Source: Myroides albus
GTDB lineage: Bacteria > Bacteroidota > Bacteroidia > Flavobacteriales > Flavobacteriaceae
Reading direction: 5' to 3'
DNA length: 64,000 bases
Assembly (NCBI RefSeq): GCF_009711045.1
Contig: NZ_WMJX01000004.1
Location: forward strand, 63,259 to 127,258
This document shows positions 9,604 to 19,029 of the stretch, piece after piece. Position 1 is the first letter of the stretch. Every line of letters begins with the position of its first letter. The notes under the pieces were generated by a model, which was given only the letters and a program-made list of their open reading frames with translations, did not search any database and was not told where the DNA came from. The translations under genes and the position numbers were made by a program.

Positions 9604-10410
9604 TTAGTGTTTCGGTTGTCCTTCTTCTGGATAATAACCTATGACTTGTTTGTACAGTGTAAAGTAAACTGAGAACAAGTAAGGTAGAAATAAGAATATT
9701 CCAATCAAGAAAATAAACAAACTACTCATCAATAAAAAGTAGTTCAAGACAATCGTTAAAATGATTGGAATTGGTTGTTTATTCACTACCATGATACTGT
9801 CTTTGATAGCGGCTAACGGATTACGGTTTCCAAAAATAATTAAGGGAATAGTAAAGATCGTTAGTGTATGTACTAACCAATTGATCGCAAGAGCAACCAT
9901 GCTTAGTCCCATTAATTGAAAAGGTACAGAAATAGCCATAAAAACTGTAGTAACAATTAGTGCTGCTATAAAAACGTAAAGTCCTTTTATACTTAAAAAA
10001 TATTTGAATGCTCCTAAGAAACGGGGTAACCTCCCATGTGAAGCATCGGCATTGAGCTTAAAGAAACCTGCCATGACAATACTTCCAATAGCTGTTAAGA
10101 AGATCATTGCAACATAATAATAGTAGATATAAGGGGTAGTAATTAATAGATTTAAAAAGTTGTTCATGATCTCAGCTAATTGCTCCTGCATGACACTTTG
10201 ATCTTCTTTGTTTAAGTCATAATTATTGGAGATAATACTCGAAATAAGTAACATTGTTCCAAAGATGATAAACATCAGTGTCGCAATAACAGATAGAAAA
10301 GTGCGCTTATAATAAGTAAAAGCTTCACCCATTACCTGAAAAGGAGCAATTTGATAACCGTTTTCTTTTATGTTTTTTAAAATATCGTTTAAGTTATTCA
10401 TTGAAAGCAT
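9604..10410 (-). CDS. Multi-pass membrane protein of unknown function
   Basis: 268 residues with about five or six hydrophobic segments (roughly residues 36-60, 95-120, 138-165, 170-200 and 210-255), and a short polar N-terminus ending in FTYYKRTFL. I do not recognise the family with certainty. The layout resembles small glycerophosphoryl-diester or DUF4013-like integral membrane proteins. The start could equally be the Met at residue 4 (10401), since neither ATG has a clear ribosome site. It lies 40 bp downstream of the metallopeptidase gene and probably shares its transcript. Confidence 0.7.
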   Translation of the reverse strand: MLSMNNLNDILKNIKENGYQIAPFQVMGEAFTYYKRTFLSVIATLMFIIFGTMLLISSIISNNYDLNKEDQSVMQEQLAEIMNNFLNLLITTPYIYYYYVAMIFLTAIGSIVMAGFFKLNADASHGRLPRFLGAFKYFLSIKGLYVFIAALIVTTVFMAISVPFQLMGLSMVALAINWLVHTLTIFTIPLIIFGNRNPLAAIKDSIMVVNKQPIPIILTIVLNYFLLMSSLFIFLIGIFLFLPYLFSVYFTLYKQVIGYYPEEGQPKH

Positions 10411-10450
10411 TGGCTTAGAGCCATTTGTTGTTTGTAATTATTAATTGTTT

Positions 10451-11305
10451 TTATCTGATATAATCAAAGGTGTTACCCTCTTTTATATCGCCAGTATGAT
10501 ATCCCTTCATAAACCATTCTTTGCGTTGTTTAGAAGTACCATGGGTAAATGAGTCAGGGTTAACTTGGCCTGTTACTCTTTTTTGTATAGCGTCATCTCC
10601 AACAGCTTGGGCTGCACTAAGGGCGATATCGATGTCTTTGGCTTCGAGGTATTTTTGATTGTACTTAGTCCATACTCCTGCGTAGAAGTCTGCTTGTAAT
10701 TCTAAACCAACCGATAATTTATTAGCTTCTTTCTTGCTTAAGCCTTGTTGAGCTTGGTGTACTTTACTATTTGTGCCAAGGAGCGTTTGTACGTGATGAC
10801 CTACTTCGTGAGCGATAACATAAGCAATAGCAAAGTTCCCTCTTTCTGCGCCAAAGCGAGTGTGAAGTTCTTCAAAAAAGCGCAGATCCATATAGACAGT
10901 TTCATCTGCAGGACAGTAAAAAGGGCCTACATCAGCTGTTGCACTTCCACATTTTGTATTTACTTTGTCGTCAAATAGCTCCATCTTTGGTTCGCGGTAT
11001 TGGAGTCCATTTTCCTTGAATACTTTATGCCACACATCTTCTGTGTCAGCAAACATAACAGCAACCATCTTACCCATGGCAACCTCCTCTTGAGAGAGTG
11101 CTCTGGTTTCTACTTGCTCAGTTTGTTGGCCTGTATTTAATTGTTCTAATACGGGTGCAATTTGCTTACCTGTATCTCCTCCAAAAATGTACAATAGCAT
11201 AGCTATAATACCAATTAGACCTCCACCGATAGCAGTTTTTCCTGCTGCTGATTTACCTCGGTTGTCCGTTACGTTTTTACTTTCTCGTCGGCCTTCCCAT
11301 TTCAT
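10451..11305 (-). CDS. YpfJ-type neutral zinc metallopeptidase (membrane-anchored)
   Basis: 284 residues of the predicted metalloprotease family PF04228 (YpfJ/KPN_02809). The N-terminus begins with charged residues, MKWEGRRESKNV. One membrane segment follows, GGGLIGIIAMLLYIFGG near residues 27-43, then a periplasmic zinc-peptidase domain. The zinc-binding HEVGHH is at about residues 166-171, with the family's EYxPADETVYMDL-like strand (FYCPADETVYMDL) and SVGLELQADFYAG providing the third ligand region. The cellular substrate is not known for this family. Confidence 0.9.
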   Translation of the reverse strand: MKWEGRRESKNVTDNRGKSAAGKTAIGGGLIGIIAMLLYIFGGDTGKQIAPVLEQLNTGQQTEQVETRALSQEEVAMGKMVAVMFADTEDVWHKVFKENGLQYREPKMELFDDKVNTKCGSATADVGPFYCPADETVYMDLRFFEELHTRFGAERGNFAIAYVIAHEVGHHVQTLLGTNSKVHQAQQGLSKKEANKLSVGLELQADFYAGVWTKYNQKYLEAKDIDIALSAAQAVGDDAIQKRVTGQVNPDSFTHGTSKQRKEWFMKGYHTGDIKEGNTFDYIR

Positions 11306-11324
11306 ACCTTAGAATATTTTCGAA

Positions 11325-11332
11325 CAAAAATA
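11325..11332 (-). promoter_or_regulatory. Candidate -7 box for the metallopeptidase gene
   Basis: On the minus strand TATTTTTG matches TAnnTTTG, about 20 bp before the ATG at 11305. No clear -33 element. Confidence 0.45.
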
Positions 11333-11387
11333 GTAAAAATTGAACAGTGTACCTTAAATATTGCGAATATTGATGAATAGCTTTTTT

Positions 11388-11427
11388 AAAACAATAATCC
11401 CTTTCGAAACTATGTTAGAAAGGGATT
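11388..11427 (-). terminator. Terminator for the siderophore receptor gene
   Basis: AATCCCTTTC (11396-11405) and GAAAGGGATT (11418-11427) form a perfect 10-bp stem, followed on the minus strand by ATTGTTTT. It lies 8 bp beyond the receptor stop at 11435. Confidence 0.75.
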
Positions 11428-11434
11428 GTATTTA

Positions 11435-13840
11435 TTAGAATGAATATGCTAAACTCAGTTTAAAGGAGAGTGGTGTAGTAGCTCTCCATCCATAGTGTGT
11501 ATATCCCCAAGCACCTGGAAAGTGACCTACATAATTATATCTATCTGTGATATTATTTACAATTAGGTTAAATGCATAGTTGTTTTTTTTGTATGATATT
11601 CCTCCATCAAGAGTGAAATAGTCGTGTGGTAAAAACTTTTTAGCTTGAACAGGAGCTTGAGAACGATCTTTTTGGTATTGGTACCCAAGAGAGAAACCTA
11701 AACCTTCAAATGTTCCTGATTGAATTCTATAAGTAAGCCATGCATTTGTACTGTGTTTGGCAGTTCCTGGTAATAGCTGACCTTTTTTAGCCGGATTATT
11801 ATCTTTAGTTATCTTTGCATCTGTATAAGCATAGTTCATTGTCAAGGTTAAGCCATCTGTAATGTGTCCATTTAAGTCAAACTCTACTCCTTTAGATGTA
11901 GCTTTTCCACTCTGTACCATGATTTGATTATTCGCAGAGGCATCACGTGGGGTAAGGATATTTGTTTTATCTACTCGGTAGAATGCTAATGAAGTAAATA
12001 GTTTTTTATCAAACCATGTTTTCTTTAATCCAAATTCTTTATTCGTTCCTTTGGAAGGATCAGCTGTCTTGTTGTTTTCTAATTGGCCAACTTGTTCTTG
12101 GAAGCTTTGATCATATAAGGCATAAGCTGAGAATGATGGGGAGATATTATAAGTGACACTGAAGCGAGGTGTATACGCTTGATTCTTTACTACATCTCCC
12201 TTAGAAGCACTTGTTGTTTTCTCTGTTGAGGTATAGCGTACGCCAAATCCTAATCTAAGCTTCTCGTCTAATAATAGTAACTCATCTTGTACATATAATG
12301 AGATATAGCTGTACTCTTGAATATTGCCTGCCGCTCTTTCTCTTAATGAACGAGAACGGTCATAGGTAGGAATATCTTTTTTAGTAAGTTTACCATACAC
12401 TGGATTGTAGATATTAAATAAAGGACCTACAGGAATAGCTTTTCCTTTAGCATCAGAAACAAGAGACCAATCTGCCATATGCTCTTTTTGTCCCATATCT
12501 AGACCAAATAGCACATTGTTTTTAATCTTATCTGTGATATTAAATTTACCATTCATATAAACTTGACCAACCTTAGCTGAGTTATAAGCATCGTTGACTG
12601 AAAGAGCTCTTTGTACATTCCCCTTATCATCTATAGAGTTGTAGATTGAATATAAACTTTCTCCTTCCATTGTAGCTTCAACATAGCCTAGTTTGGCTGT
12701 AAGATTCCAATCGTCACTTAATCTGTGATTCAGATTAATAAATACATTGTGTTCTTTAACTATAGTAGGGTCTACGATAGGGTCAGTAAAAGTGAATTTG
12801 CGAGGTAGTTCTTTAAACTCTTTTTTAGAATAAGCATATTTAGAAAACCCACCTTCAAACTCATTAGAGTTGAATATGTATTCAAAGGTAATATTTGTAT
12901 CATCACTAATATTGTATTTTAATGAAGGTGCTAAGGATAAATAGTTGTTTTTATTATATAGTTGGAAAGAACTTGCTTTGGTAGCCATTGCGTTAATGCG
13001 GAACAGAAGCTTTTCATCCTTTGTTAGTTTAGTATCCAAATCTACCTCTGCTCGATATAGATTAAAGCTACCTAAAATAGTTTTAACAGTCGTTTTGTTA
13101 CTACCCTTTGGCTTTTTGGTTACGATATTATAGAAACCACCTGGTTGGGTATTTCCCATCATGAAGCCTGCAGGTCCTTTTACAAATTCAACACGTTCTA
13201 TGAAGGTATTGTCTTCTCTAATAGGACCAAAACTTCCAGAGATATCCATTCCATTTCTTAAGTTACTGGCACTATAACCCCGTACATATATTCCTGCACT
13301 TGCCTGTTCTTGATGCAATACTGATCTTACACCGCTGACATTTTGGGCAATAGCATCACTCATTGTCATACTAATTTGATCATCCATTAACCCTTTGTCA
13401 ATCACTTGGATATTTTGTGGAACATCTAATAAGTTAGCTGCTGTTCGCAAAGAAGAAGAAGAGCGGATATTTTTGTTAGTATTAATCACTACTGTCTCAA
13501 GAGTTTCACTGTTATCATCAAATAGCATGAAATCTTTTGTAGTAGTTTGATTTGCGGATATTATAATACTGTCTTTTGCAATTGTATTTTTGTACTGTAG
13601 AGTGATAAGGTATTTACCTGATTCTATGTTTTCTAAAAGATAATATCCGTTATTATCTGATATTGTTTTATAAGAGTAGTTATTTAAAGAAACAGTAGTT
13701 CCCGCTAATTTTTCTTGAGTATGGCTTACTATTGTTCCTCTGATGTTTCCTTTTTCTTGGGCATAAACACTTAAGTTGATCAATAATAGACCTGAAAGTA
13801 AGAGTTTATTACTTGTGTTGATTAAAAAGAATCTTTTCAT
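11435..13840 (-). CDS. TonB-dependent siderophore receptor
   Basis: Outer-membrane active transporter of 801 residues, driven by TonB-ExbBD. The signal peptide ends near VYAQ (residue 27). A carboxypeptidase-regulatory-like beta-sandwich follows (about 33-105), then a plug domain starting AANLLDVPQNIQVIDKGLMD, as in FhuA/FoxA-type ferric-siderophore receptors. The 22-strand barrel ends with the C-terminal aromatic FKLSLAYSF. Family and context suggest ferric hydroxamate- or pyochelin-like siderophore uptake, but the ligand is not determinable. It is divergent from an AraC regulator gene starting 120 bp away. Confidence 0.93.
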   Translation of the reverse strand: MKRFFLINTSNKLLLSGLLLINLSVYAQEKGNIRGTIVSHTQEKLAGTTVSLNNYSYKTISDNNGYYLLENIESGKYLITLQYKNTIAKDSIIISANQTTTKDFMLFDDNSETLETVVINTNKNIRSSSSLRTAANLLDVPQNIQVIDKGLMDDQISMTMSDAIAQNVSGVRSVLHQEQASAGIYVRGYSASNLRNGMDISGSFGPIREDNTFIERVEFVKGPAGFMMGNTQPGGFYNIVTKKPKGSNKTTVKTILGSFNLYRAEVDLDTKLTKDEKLLFRINAMATKASSFQLYNKNNYLSLAPSLKYNISDDTNITFEYIFNSNEFEGGFSKYAYSKKEFKELPRKFTFTDPIVDPTIVKEHNVFINLNHRLSDDWNLTAKLGYVEATMEGESLYSIYNSIDDKGNVQRALSVNDAYNSAKVGQVYMNGKFNITDKIKNNVLFGLDMGQKEHMADWSLVSDAKGKAIPVGPLFNIYNPVYGKLTKKDIPTYDRSRSLRERAAGNIQEYSYISLYVQDELLLLDEKLRLGFGVRYTSTEKTTSASKGDVVKNQAYTPRFSVTYNISPSFSAYALYDQSFQEQVGQLENNKTADPSKGTNKEFGLKKTWFDKKLFTSLAFYRVDKTNILTPRDASANNQIMVQSGKATSKGVEFDLNGHITDGLTLTMNYAYTDAKITKDNNPAKKGQLLPGTAKHSTNAWLTYRIQSGTFEGLGFSLGYQYQKDRSQAPVQAKKFLPHDYFTLDGGISYKKNNYAFNLIVNNITDRYNYVGHFPGAWGYTHYGWRATTPLSFKLSLAYSF

Positions 13841-13880
13841 CGTATAATTAATTTAGATTTAATAAATTTGAATATGGAAG

Positions 13881-13888
13881 CAAAAGTA
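13881..13888 (-). promoter_or_regulatory. Candidate -7 box for the siderophore receptor
   Basis: On the minus strand TACTTTTG matches TAnnTTTG, 40 bp before the receptor ATG and inside the 120-bp divergent region shared with the AraC gene. No good -33 element is seen, which is compatible with an activator-dependent promoter. Confidence 0.5.
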
Positions 13889-13960
13889 GACTCTATATTA
13901 TGAAATGACTTAGCCAAAAGGGAGTAAAAATTAGCAGTTTAGTAATCAATAGGTAGCTTT

Positions 13961-14947
13961 ATGGAAAAAGGTGACCAGATCGTTGAGTTTTTTGAGTTAG
14001 AGAATATGGTAACTAACGAGATGAACCAGAGTAAAAAAGAATTAATTAATGACTCAGGAACTTTTGTAACCTATCATATTTTTGATTCTGCAGATATTGT
14101 TATTCGCCAATATTATCTGAAATATACACAAAATTATGCCTTACACTATGTCTTTGAAGAAATAGAGTATGTTGAGTTAAGTTTCTTTTTCGGCAAACAT
14201 ATCGTCAGAGATGTTATAAATGGAATACCTAATATGTATTTGCCTTTTCATTGTTATTTAACTTATTTAAGTACAGGATCTATTGCGGATGTTATATTTG
14301 AAAAAGATGCTATATATGAACATCTAGATATCTATCTCCCTTTAGAGTTCTTTAATGAATGGAGCCAGCATGATGAGACTATTATAGAGTTTACTACTGC
14401 GATAAAAAATGACCAGACCTGTAGATTAATTAAGGATATTAAAGTAACACAAGAACTTTTAGTATTACTAAATGAGATTAAAACATGTAGTTACAAAGGG
14501 ATAGCAAAAGAGGTGTATATAAAAGGCAAAGTGTTAGAAGTAATATCTGTGTTATTACATGAGAAAGAGGAAGGGAGAGTGGAGTGTTCTAAGTTACAAT
14601 TAGGCGTAAAGCTGACAATAGAAGACGAATTAGTATTATCTAATATAAAAGATTTCATCGACCATAATTATCGCGAATTTTATACTACTGAGGAGCTATC
14701 TAAATTATTCTTTATAAATGAATATAAATTAAAGAGAGGGTTTAAGCATTTATACAATTTTGGTTTATTTGAATATGCTCAACATAGAAGAATGAATATC
14801 GCTATAAAGAAATTAGAAGAGGCACATCATACTATTGCAGAGATAGCTTTTGATTTAGGCTATTCTTCTTCTGTAACTTTCTCTAAAGCTTTTAAGAAGC
14901 ACTTTGGATATTCTCCTAAGCGATTTCATTTGACTAAGTACGACTGA
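13961..14947 (+). CDS. AraC family transcriptional regulator (PchR-like), probable regulator of the divergent siderophore receptor
   Basis: 328 residues. The C-terminal about 100 residues hold the double helix-turn-helix, with second helix IAEIAFDLGYSSSVTFSKAF and the AraC signature ending KKHFGYSPKRF. The N-terminal about 200 residues are a ligand-sensing region without clear motifs. Length and arrangement match PchR-type regulators, which bind a ferric siderophore and activate its own receptor gene. Divergent placement next to a TonB siderophore receptor supports that role by inference. Confidence 0.88.
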   Translation: MEKGDQIVEFFELENMVTNEMNQSKKELINDSGTFVTYHIFDSADIVIRQYYLKYTQNYALHYVFEEIEYVELSFFFGKHIVRDVINGIPNMYLPFHCYLTYLSTGSIADVIFEKDAIYEHLDIYLPLEFFNEWSQHDETIIEFTTAIKNDQTCRLIKDIKVTQELLVLLNEIKTCSYKGIAKEVYIKGKVLEVISVLLHEKEEGRVECSKLQLGVKLTIEDELVLSNIKDFIDHNYREFYTTEELSKLFFINEYKLKRGFKHLYNFGLFEYAQHRRMNIAIKKLEEAHHTIAEIAFDLGYSSSVTFSKAFKKHFGYSPKRFHLTKYD

Positions 14948-14950
14948 ATA

Positions 14951-14992
14951 AAAAAAGACGAAATACTCTATTATAAGTATTTCGTCTTTTTT
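14951..14992. terminator. Bidirectional terminator between araC-type gene and yebC
   Basis: AAAAAAGACGAAATACT (14951-14967) and AGTATTTCGTCTTTTTT (14976-14992) are a perfect 17-bp stem with an 8-nt loop, with A-tract and T-tract at the ends. It serves both convergent genes. Confidence 0.88.
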
Positions 14993-15014
14993 TAATACAA
15001 ACGAAGCCGCAAAA

Positions 15015-15725
15015 TTATGCCATTGTAGTGAAAACGTTTTGTACGTCGTCATCTTCTTCGATTTTCTCTAATAGTTTTTCCACATCAGCTATTTCTTCTT
15101 CAGAAAGCTCTTTTGTTACTTGTGGGATTCTATCAAATCCAGAAGATAAAATCTCAATTCCTCTACCTTCCAATTCTTTTTGGATAGCACCAAAACTTTC
15201 AAAAGGAGCATAAATCATTACTCCATCCTCATCTTCGAAAATTTCATCAATACCAAAGTCAATTAACTCTAATTCGAATTCCTCTAAATCTCTGCCTTCT
15301 TCTGCTGGAATTCGGAAGTTACAAGTGTGGTCAAACATAAACTCAACTGATCCTTGAGTACCTAATGTACCATTGCACTTATTGAAATAACTTCTAATAT
15401 TAGCTACTGTACGATTATTGTTGTCAGTTGCTGTTTCTATCAAGAATGCAATACCATGAGGACCGTATCCTTCAAAGATTACTTCTTTATAGTTTTCAGT
15501 ATCTTTATCTGTAGCACGTTTAATGGCACGTTCTACGTTGTCTTTAGGCATATTTGCTGCCTTAGCATTTTGTATTACAGCGCGTAGACGAGCATTAGCT
15601 TCGGGATTCGGTCCACCTTCTTTTACAGCCATTACAATGTCCTTACCGATTCTTGTAAACGTTTTTGCCATAGCAGACCAACGTTTTAGCTTACGTCCTT
15701 TTCTAAATTCAAACGCTCTTCCCAT
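15015..15725 (-). CDS. yebC: YebC/PmpR/TACO1 family protein
   Basis: 236 residues, full length for the family. It begins MGRAFEFRKGRKLKRWSAMA, then TFTRIGKDIVMAVKEGGPNP and KAANMPKDNVERAIKRA, all diagnostic. The acidic C-terminal domain has GFDRIPQVTKEL. Family members have been described as DNA-binding regulators (PmpR) and, more recently, as ribosome-associated translation factors like mitochondrial TACO1. The sequence does not distinguish between these. It is monocistronic, with its own -7 box and terminator. Confidence 0.95.
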   Translation of the reverse strand: MGRAFEFRKGRKLKRWSAMAKTFTRIGKDIVMAVKEGGPNPEANARLRAVIQNAKAANMPKDNVERAIKRATDKDTENYKEVIFEGYGPHGIAFLIETATDNNNRTVANIRSYFNKCNGTLGTQGSVEFMFDHTCNFRIPAEEGRDLEEFELELIDFGIDEIFEDEDGVMIYAPFESFGAIQKELEGRGIEILSSGFDRIPQVTKELSEEEIADVEKLLEKIEEDDDVQNVFTTMA

Positions 15726-15753
15726 AATAAATTGTTACTTAATTTTAATAGTG

Positions 15754-15761
15754 CAAAAATA
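15754..15761 (-). promoter_or_regulatory. Candidate -7 box for yebC
   Basis: On the minus strand TATTTTTG matches TAnnTTTG, 29 bp before the yebC start at 15725. Confidence 0.45.
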
Positions 15762-15783
15762 TAGTATTATTCATATATATCAT

Positions 15784-15818
15784 AAAAAAAATGGGAGCTT
15801 ATTTTTAAACTCCCATTT
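15784..15818 (-). terminator. Terminator after gcvT
   Basis: AAATGGGAG (15789-15797) pairs with CTCCCATTT (15810-15818). On the minus strand the stem is followed by a run of eight T, just past the gcvT stop at 15827. Confidence 0.85.
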
Positions 15819-15826
15819 ACTTTGTC

Positions 15827-16909
15827 TTATTTTTTATAAAAAGGTGTTTTTACCACTTTTGCCTCAACATCGTTTTTGCGGATGCGGATAAAGATTTGAC
15901 TACCTTCAGTTGCTAATGCTACAGGAACATATCCCATACCAATTCCCTTTCCTAATGAAGGAGATTGTGTACCAGAGGTAACTTTTCCAATTACATTTCC
16001 TTGTGCATCTACAATTTCGTAGTCGTGTCTTGGGATTCCCTTTCCTATCAATTCAAAACCAACTAATCTATTTTTAATACCAGCTTCTTTTTCTGCTTTT
16101 AAAATGTCAGATGCGATAAAATCTTTTGTAAACTTCGTTACCCATCCTAAACCTGCTTCTAATGGTGAAATCTCATCATTTAGTTCATTTCCGTATAAGC
16201 AGTACCCCATTTCAAGGCGTAGAGTATCACGAGCAGCTAATCCGATTGGTTTGATTCCCCAGTTTGCACCAGCTTCAAACACTTTGTTCCACACTGTTTC
16301 GATATCTTCATTTTTTACGTAAACTTCAAACCCTCCAGAACCTGTATATCCAGTTGCAGAGATTACTACGTCTTTTACTCCAGCGAAAGTGTCAACTACA
16401 AAGTTGTAGAATTTAATCTCAGCTAAGTTTACAGAAGTTAAGCTTTGCATTGATTCAATTGCTTTAGGACCTTGAATAGCTAAAATTGAATAACCATCTG
16501 ATAAATTCTCTAAAGTCGCATTTACGTCATTGTGAGAAGTAACCCAATTCCAATCTTTTTCAATATTAGACGCGTTTACCACCATTAAGTATTCGCTTTC
16601 ATTCACTCTATACGTAATGATATCATCTATAACACCACCTTTTTCATTTGGGAAGTAGCAGTATTGTGCTTTACCGTCTACTAAAGTAGATGCGTCATTT
16701 GAAGTAACTTTTTGGATTAATGCCAACGCATTTGGTCCTGAGATTTTGAATATTCCCATGTGAGATACATCAAATACCCCAACTCCGTTTCTTACGGTTT
16801 CGTGTTCCGCATTTACTCCTTCATATTGTACAGGCATATTAAAACCTGCAAAAGGAACCATCTTAGCTCCTAAACCTTCGTGTATGTGATTTAAAGTTAC
16901 TTGTTTCAT
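15827..16909 (-). CDS. gcvT: Glycine cleavage system aminomethyltransferase (T-protein)
   Basis: GcvT transfers the methylene group from the H-protein aminomethyl arm to tetrahydrofolate, releasing ammonia. The 360-residue length is standard. Diagnostic segments are [18 protein letters not shown], the folate-site region [20 protein letters not shown], and the C-terminal barrel [17 protein letters not shown]. gcvH and gcvP are not in the window, so the system is dispersed, as is common in flavobacteria. It has its own terminator. Confidence 0.96.
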   Translation of the reverse strand: MKQVTLNHIHEGLGAKMVPFAGFNMPVQYEGVNAEHETVRNGVGVFDVSHMGIFKISGPNALALIQKVTSNDASTLVDGKAQYCYFPNEKGGVIDDIITYRVNESEYLMVVNASNIEKDWNWVTSHNDVNATLENLSDGYSILAIQGPKAIESMQSLTSVNLAEIKFYNFVVDTFAGVKDVVISATGYTGSGGFEVYVKNEDIETVWNKVFEAGANWGIKPIGLAARDTLRLEMGYCLYGNELNDEISPLEAGLGWVTKFTKDFIASDILKAEKEAGIKNRLVGFELIGKGIPRHDYEIVDAQGNVIGKVTSGTQSPSLGKGIGMGYVPVALATEGSQIFIRIRKNDVEAKVVKTPFYKK

Positions 16910-17084
16910 CGTGTTGTTATATGATTAATATGAATTTTAAACTGTGCTAAAGTAAGTTTTTTTTATCTGATTTAAAAACCCAGAATCCCAAAGTTTGAGT
17001 ACTTCTCCAAAAACACAGCCCTATCTAAATGGTTCGTATACTTTTTGCTGAAAAGCCTCATTTTACCAGATATTCTCATGCAGG

Positions 17085-17098
17085 GTAACCTAAGTTAC
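17085..17098. promoter_or_regulatory. Short palindrome upstream of the rhodanese gene
   Basis: GTAAC-CTAA-GTTAC is a 5-bp perfect inverted repeat, 50 bp before the rhodanese ATG. It could be an operator. At this length chance occurrence is quite possible. Confidence 0.25.
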
Positions 17099-17147
17099 AC
17101 TTAACCTAGAATAGAAACTCTATTTTTACTTTTTAAACAATAAAGAG

Positions 17148-17465
17148 ATGATCAGTTTTATCAATAAATTATTGGGATTCGGGAATAACGAGCAGTTGGC
17201 AAACTATATTCGAGAAGGAGCAATCTTAGTAGATGTGCGTACAGTAGGAGAGTTTAAAAGTGGTTCTGTACCTGGTGCAGTGAATATTCCTTTGGATAAG
17301 TTAGAGGGGCAATTACACAAATTACCTCAGCAAAGTAAAATTGTTGTATTTTGTAGAAGTGGTATGCGCAGTGGACAAGCCAAACGCATTTTAGAAAACA
17401 AAGGATATACTCAAGTCATCAATGGTGGAACAAAAGCCAAGATATCAAAAGCAAAAAGCAAATAA
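17148..17465 (+). CDS. Single-domain rhodanese-like sulfurtransferase
   Basis: 105 residues, one rhodanese domain. The active-site cysteine (Cys69) is in the loop VFCRSGMRSG, preceded by the CH2A-type motif GAVNIPLDKL. It has no signal peptide, so it is probably cytoplasmic or loosely membrane-bound through the N-terminal MISFINKLLGFG. These proteins shuttle sulfane sulfur, but the acceptor is unknown. The gene is 2 bp upstream of a methyltransferase, so they are probably co-translated. Confidence 0.9.
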   Translation: MISFINKLLGFGNNEQLANYIREGAILVDVRTVGEFKSGSVPGAVNIPLDKLEGQLHKLPQQSKIVVFCRSGMRSGQAKRILENKGYTQVINGGTKAKISKAKSK

Positions 17466-17467
17466 GA

Positions 17468-18082
17468 ATGAAAGAATTTTGGGATAAGAGATATAGTGAA
17501 GCTACGTATGCCTATGGTATTGAACCTAATGCGTTTTTTAGTGATGTAATAAGGGATATAAAATCTAAGGGAAATATACTTATGGCCGCTGAAGGGGAGG
17601 GACGAAATGCAGTCTACGCAGCTAAGCAAGGATGGCAAGTAACAGCTTTTGACCAAAGTCAACAGGCAAAACAGAAGGCTTTACAGTTAGCAGAGCGATT
17701 CAGTGTATCGATTGATTATACAGTTAGTGATATAGAAGAACTGCGTTATACAGAAGAGCAGTTTGATGCCTTAGCTTTAATTTACGCCCATTTTCCAGAA
17801 GAAAGAAGAAGGGCTTACCATCGCCAATTAGCTACTTATCTAAAAAAGGGTGGGGTACTCCTTGTGGAGGCTTTTGAAAAAAAACATACAGTCAAACAAA
17901 AAGAGAATCCCAATGTTGGTGGTCCAGGTAATGTTGCAATGCTATACAGCATAGCGGAATTAATGCAGGATTTTGAAGGTTTTGACTTCTATATCTTAGA
18001 GGAAAAAGAGGTTGAACTAACCGAAGGCCTTTACCACAGAGGAAATGCTCATGTATTGAGAATAGCAGGTCGAAAGCAATAA
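17468..18082 (+). CDS. Class I SAM-dependent methyltransferase (TehB/TPMT-like)
   Basis: 204 residues. The N-terminus is FWDKRYSEATYAYGIEPNAF, with the FWDxRY and YGxxPN pattern seen in TehB-like and thiopurine-type methyltransferases. The SAM-binding glycine loop is AAEGEGRNAVYAAKQGW, with FDQS as the acidic motif II. A role in methylating tellurite, selenite or sulfur compounds is known for relatives. Coupling to a rhodanese gene hints at sulfur chemistry, which is inference. Confidence 0.87.
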   Translation: MKEFWDKRYSEATYAYGIEPNAFFSDVIRDIKSKGNILMAAEGEGRNAVYAAKQGWQVTAFDQSQQAKQKALQLAERFSVSIDYTVSDIEELRYTEEQFDALALIYAHFPEERRRAYHRQLATYLKKGGVLLVEAFEKKHTVKQKENPNVGGPGNVAMLYSIAELMQDFEGFDFYILEEKEVELTEGLYHRGNAHVLRIAGRKQ

Positions 18083-18175
18083 TCTGCAAGAGAGCATAGT
18101 TTATCAAATTGTTGTTAAAAAGACACTGTTCAATCAATTAAATATACATCTTTGTCAGTATTAAAAAATTAAAGT

Positions 18176-18760
18176 ATGAAAAGAATTAGTATGATTGCTA
18201 TCCTTTTAGGAGGTTTAGCGTTTGTTTCATGTAAGAAAGAACAGAAAGCAGCAACAGTAGTTCCTGCAGAGGTAGTAACAGAGCAACAAGAGTCAAAAGC
18301 TGAAACTTCACTTTCAGAAGTGGCAACAGGGGTAAGTGATTTCTTGAAAACGGAGTTTTTGACTGAAGCTGATTTAAAAGTGGTCGCTGAAGCTGATCGC
18401 CAGTTTAGAATGTATCTAGTAGATTTAAACAACGATGGAAAAAAAGAGATATTTGTTAGTCTTGCAGGTTCATATTTCTGTGGTTCAGGTGGGTGTACTA
18501 TGTTGTTGTTAGATTCAACGTATAAGTTGATCACGAAGTTTACCGTGATGGAGGGAGCTGTTTTTGTTGAGCCAACTATGGAAAATGAGTGGAAAATATT
18601 AAATGTTAAGTCAGGTGGAGAGTGGAAAAAAATGGTGTATACTAACGGAACTTATCCAACTAACCCTTCTATTTTAGAGAAAGCTCCTTATGATGCACCA
18701 AGTGGGCACGCTGAGGTTGTATTTGAACAGGGAAATACATTGGATATTTACACATTTTAA
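18176..18760 (+). CDS. Lipoprotein of unknown function with a calcium-loop-like segment
   Basis: 194 residues. The lipoprotein signal MKRISMIAILLGGLAFVSC places the acylated Cys at position 19, followed by KKEQ and a low-complexity Ala/Glu/Thr linker. The folded part contains DLNNDGKKEIFV, an EF-hand or FG-GAP-like Asp-rich turn, and a CGSGGC pair of cysteines. I do not recognise a named family. Near-consensus CATCTTTG lies about 22 bp upstream of the ATG. A terminator follows. Confidence 0.75.
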   Translation: MKRISMIAILLGGLAFVSCKKEQKAATVVPAEVVTEQQESKAETSLSEVATGVSDFLKTEFLTEADLKVVAEADRQFRMYLVDLNNDGKKEIFVSLAGSYFCGSGGCTMLLLDSTYKLITKFTVMEGAVFVEPTMENEWKILNVKSGGEWKKMVYTNGTYPTNPSILEKAPYDAPSGHAEVVFEQGNTLDIYTF

Positions 18761-18810
18761 AATAAGTATGTAAAGTGTAGTAACAGTACTACATTTCTAT
18801 ATAATGAGTT

Positions 18811-18853
18811 AGGTCACAAGTAGGCGATGTCTATTTGTGACCTTTTATTTTTA
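18811..18853 (+). terminator. Terminator after the lipoprotein gene
   Basis: AGGTCACAA (18811-18819) pairs with TTGTGACCT (18835-18843), followed by TTTTATTTTTA. Confidence 0.75.
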
Positions 18854-19029
18854 TAGTGCTGTTGAGAGCTAATTGAACACAGCGTATTGATGTTTGAAAA
18901 ATGGAGGCTTTATGTTTCATACTTTTTTTAAGTTGCTGTTTGGTAAGCTGTGCTGTTTGGCAAAAGAAATGGAGCAGTGGTTTTGTGCATTCTGATAGCG
19001 ATTGGTCACATGGTGATGGGAAGTTGATT

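Noticed and set aside
15523..15891. 122-codon + strand ORF
   Set aside because: Antisense to yebC and spans its promoter and the gcvT terminator; shadow of a well-supported gene.
18169..18534. 121-codon minus-strand ORF
   Set aside because: Antisense to the lipoprotein at 18176, whose signal peptide and lipobox are clear.
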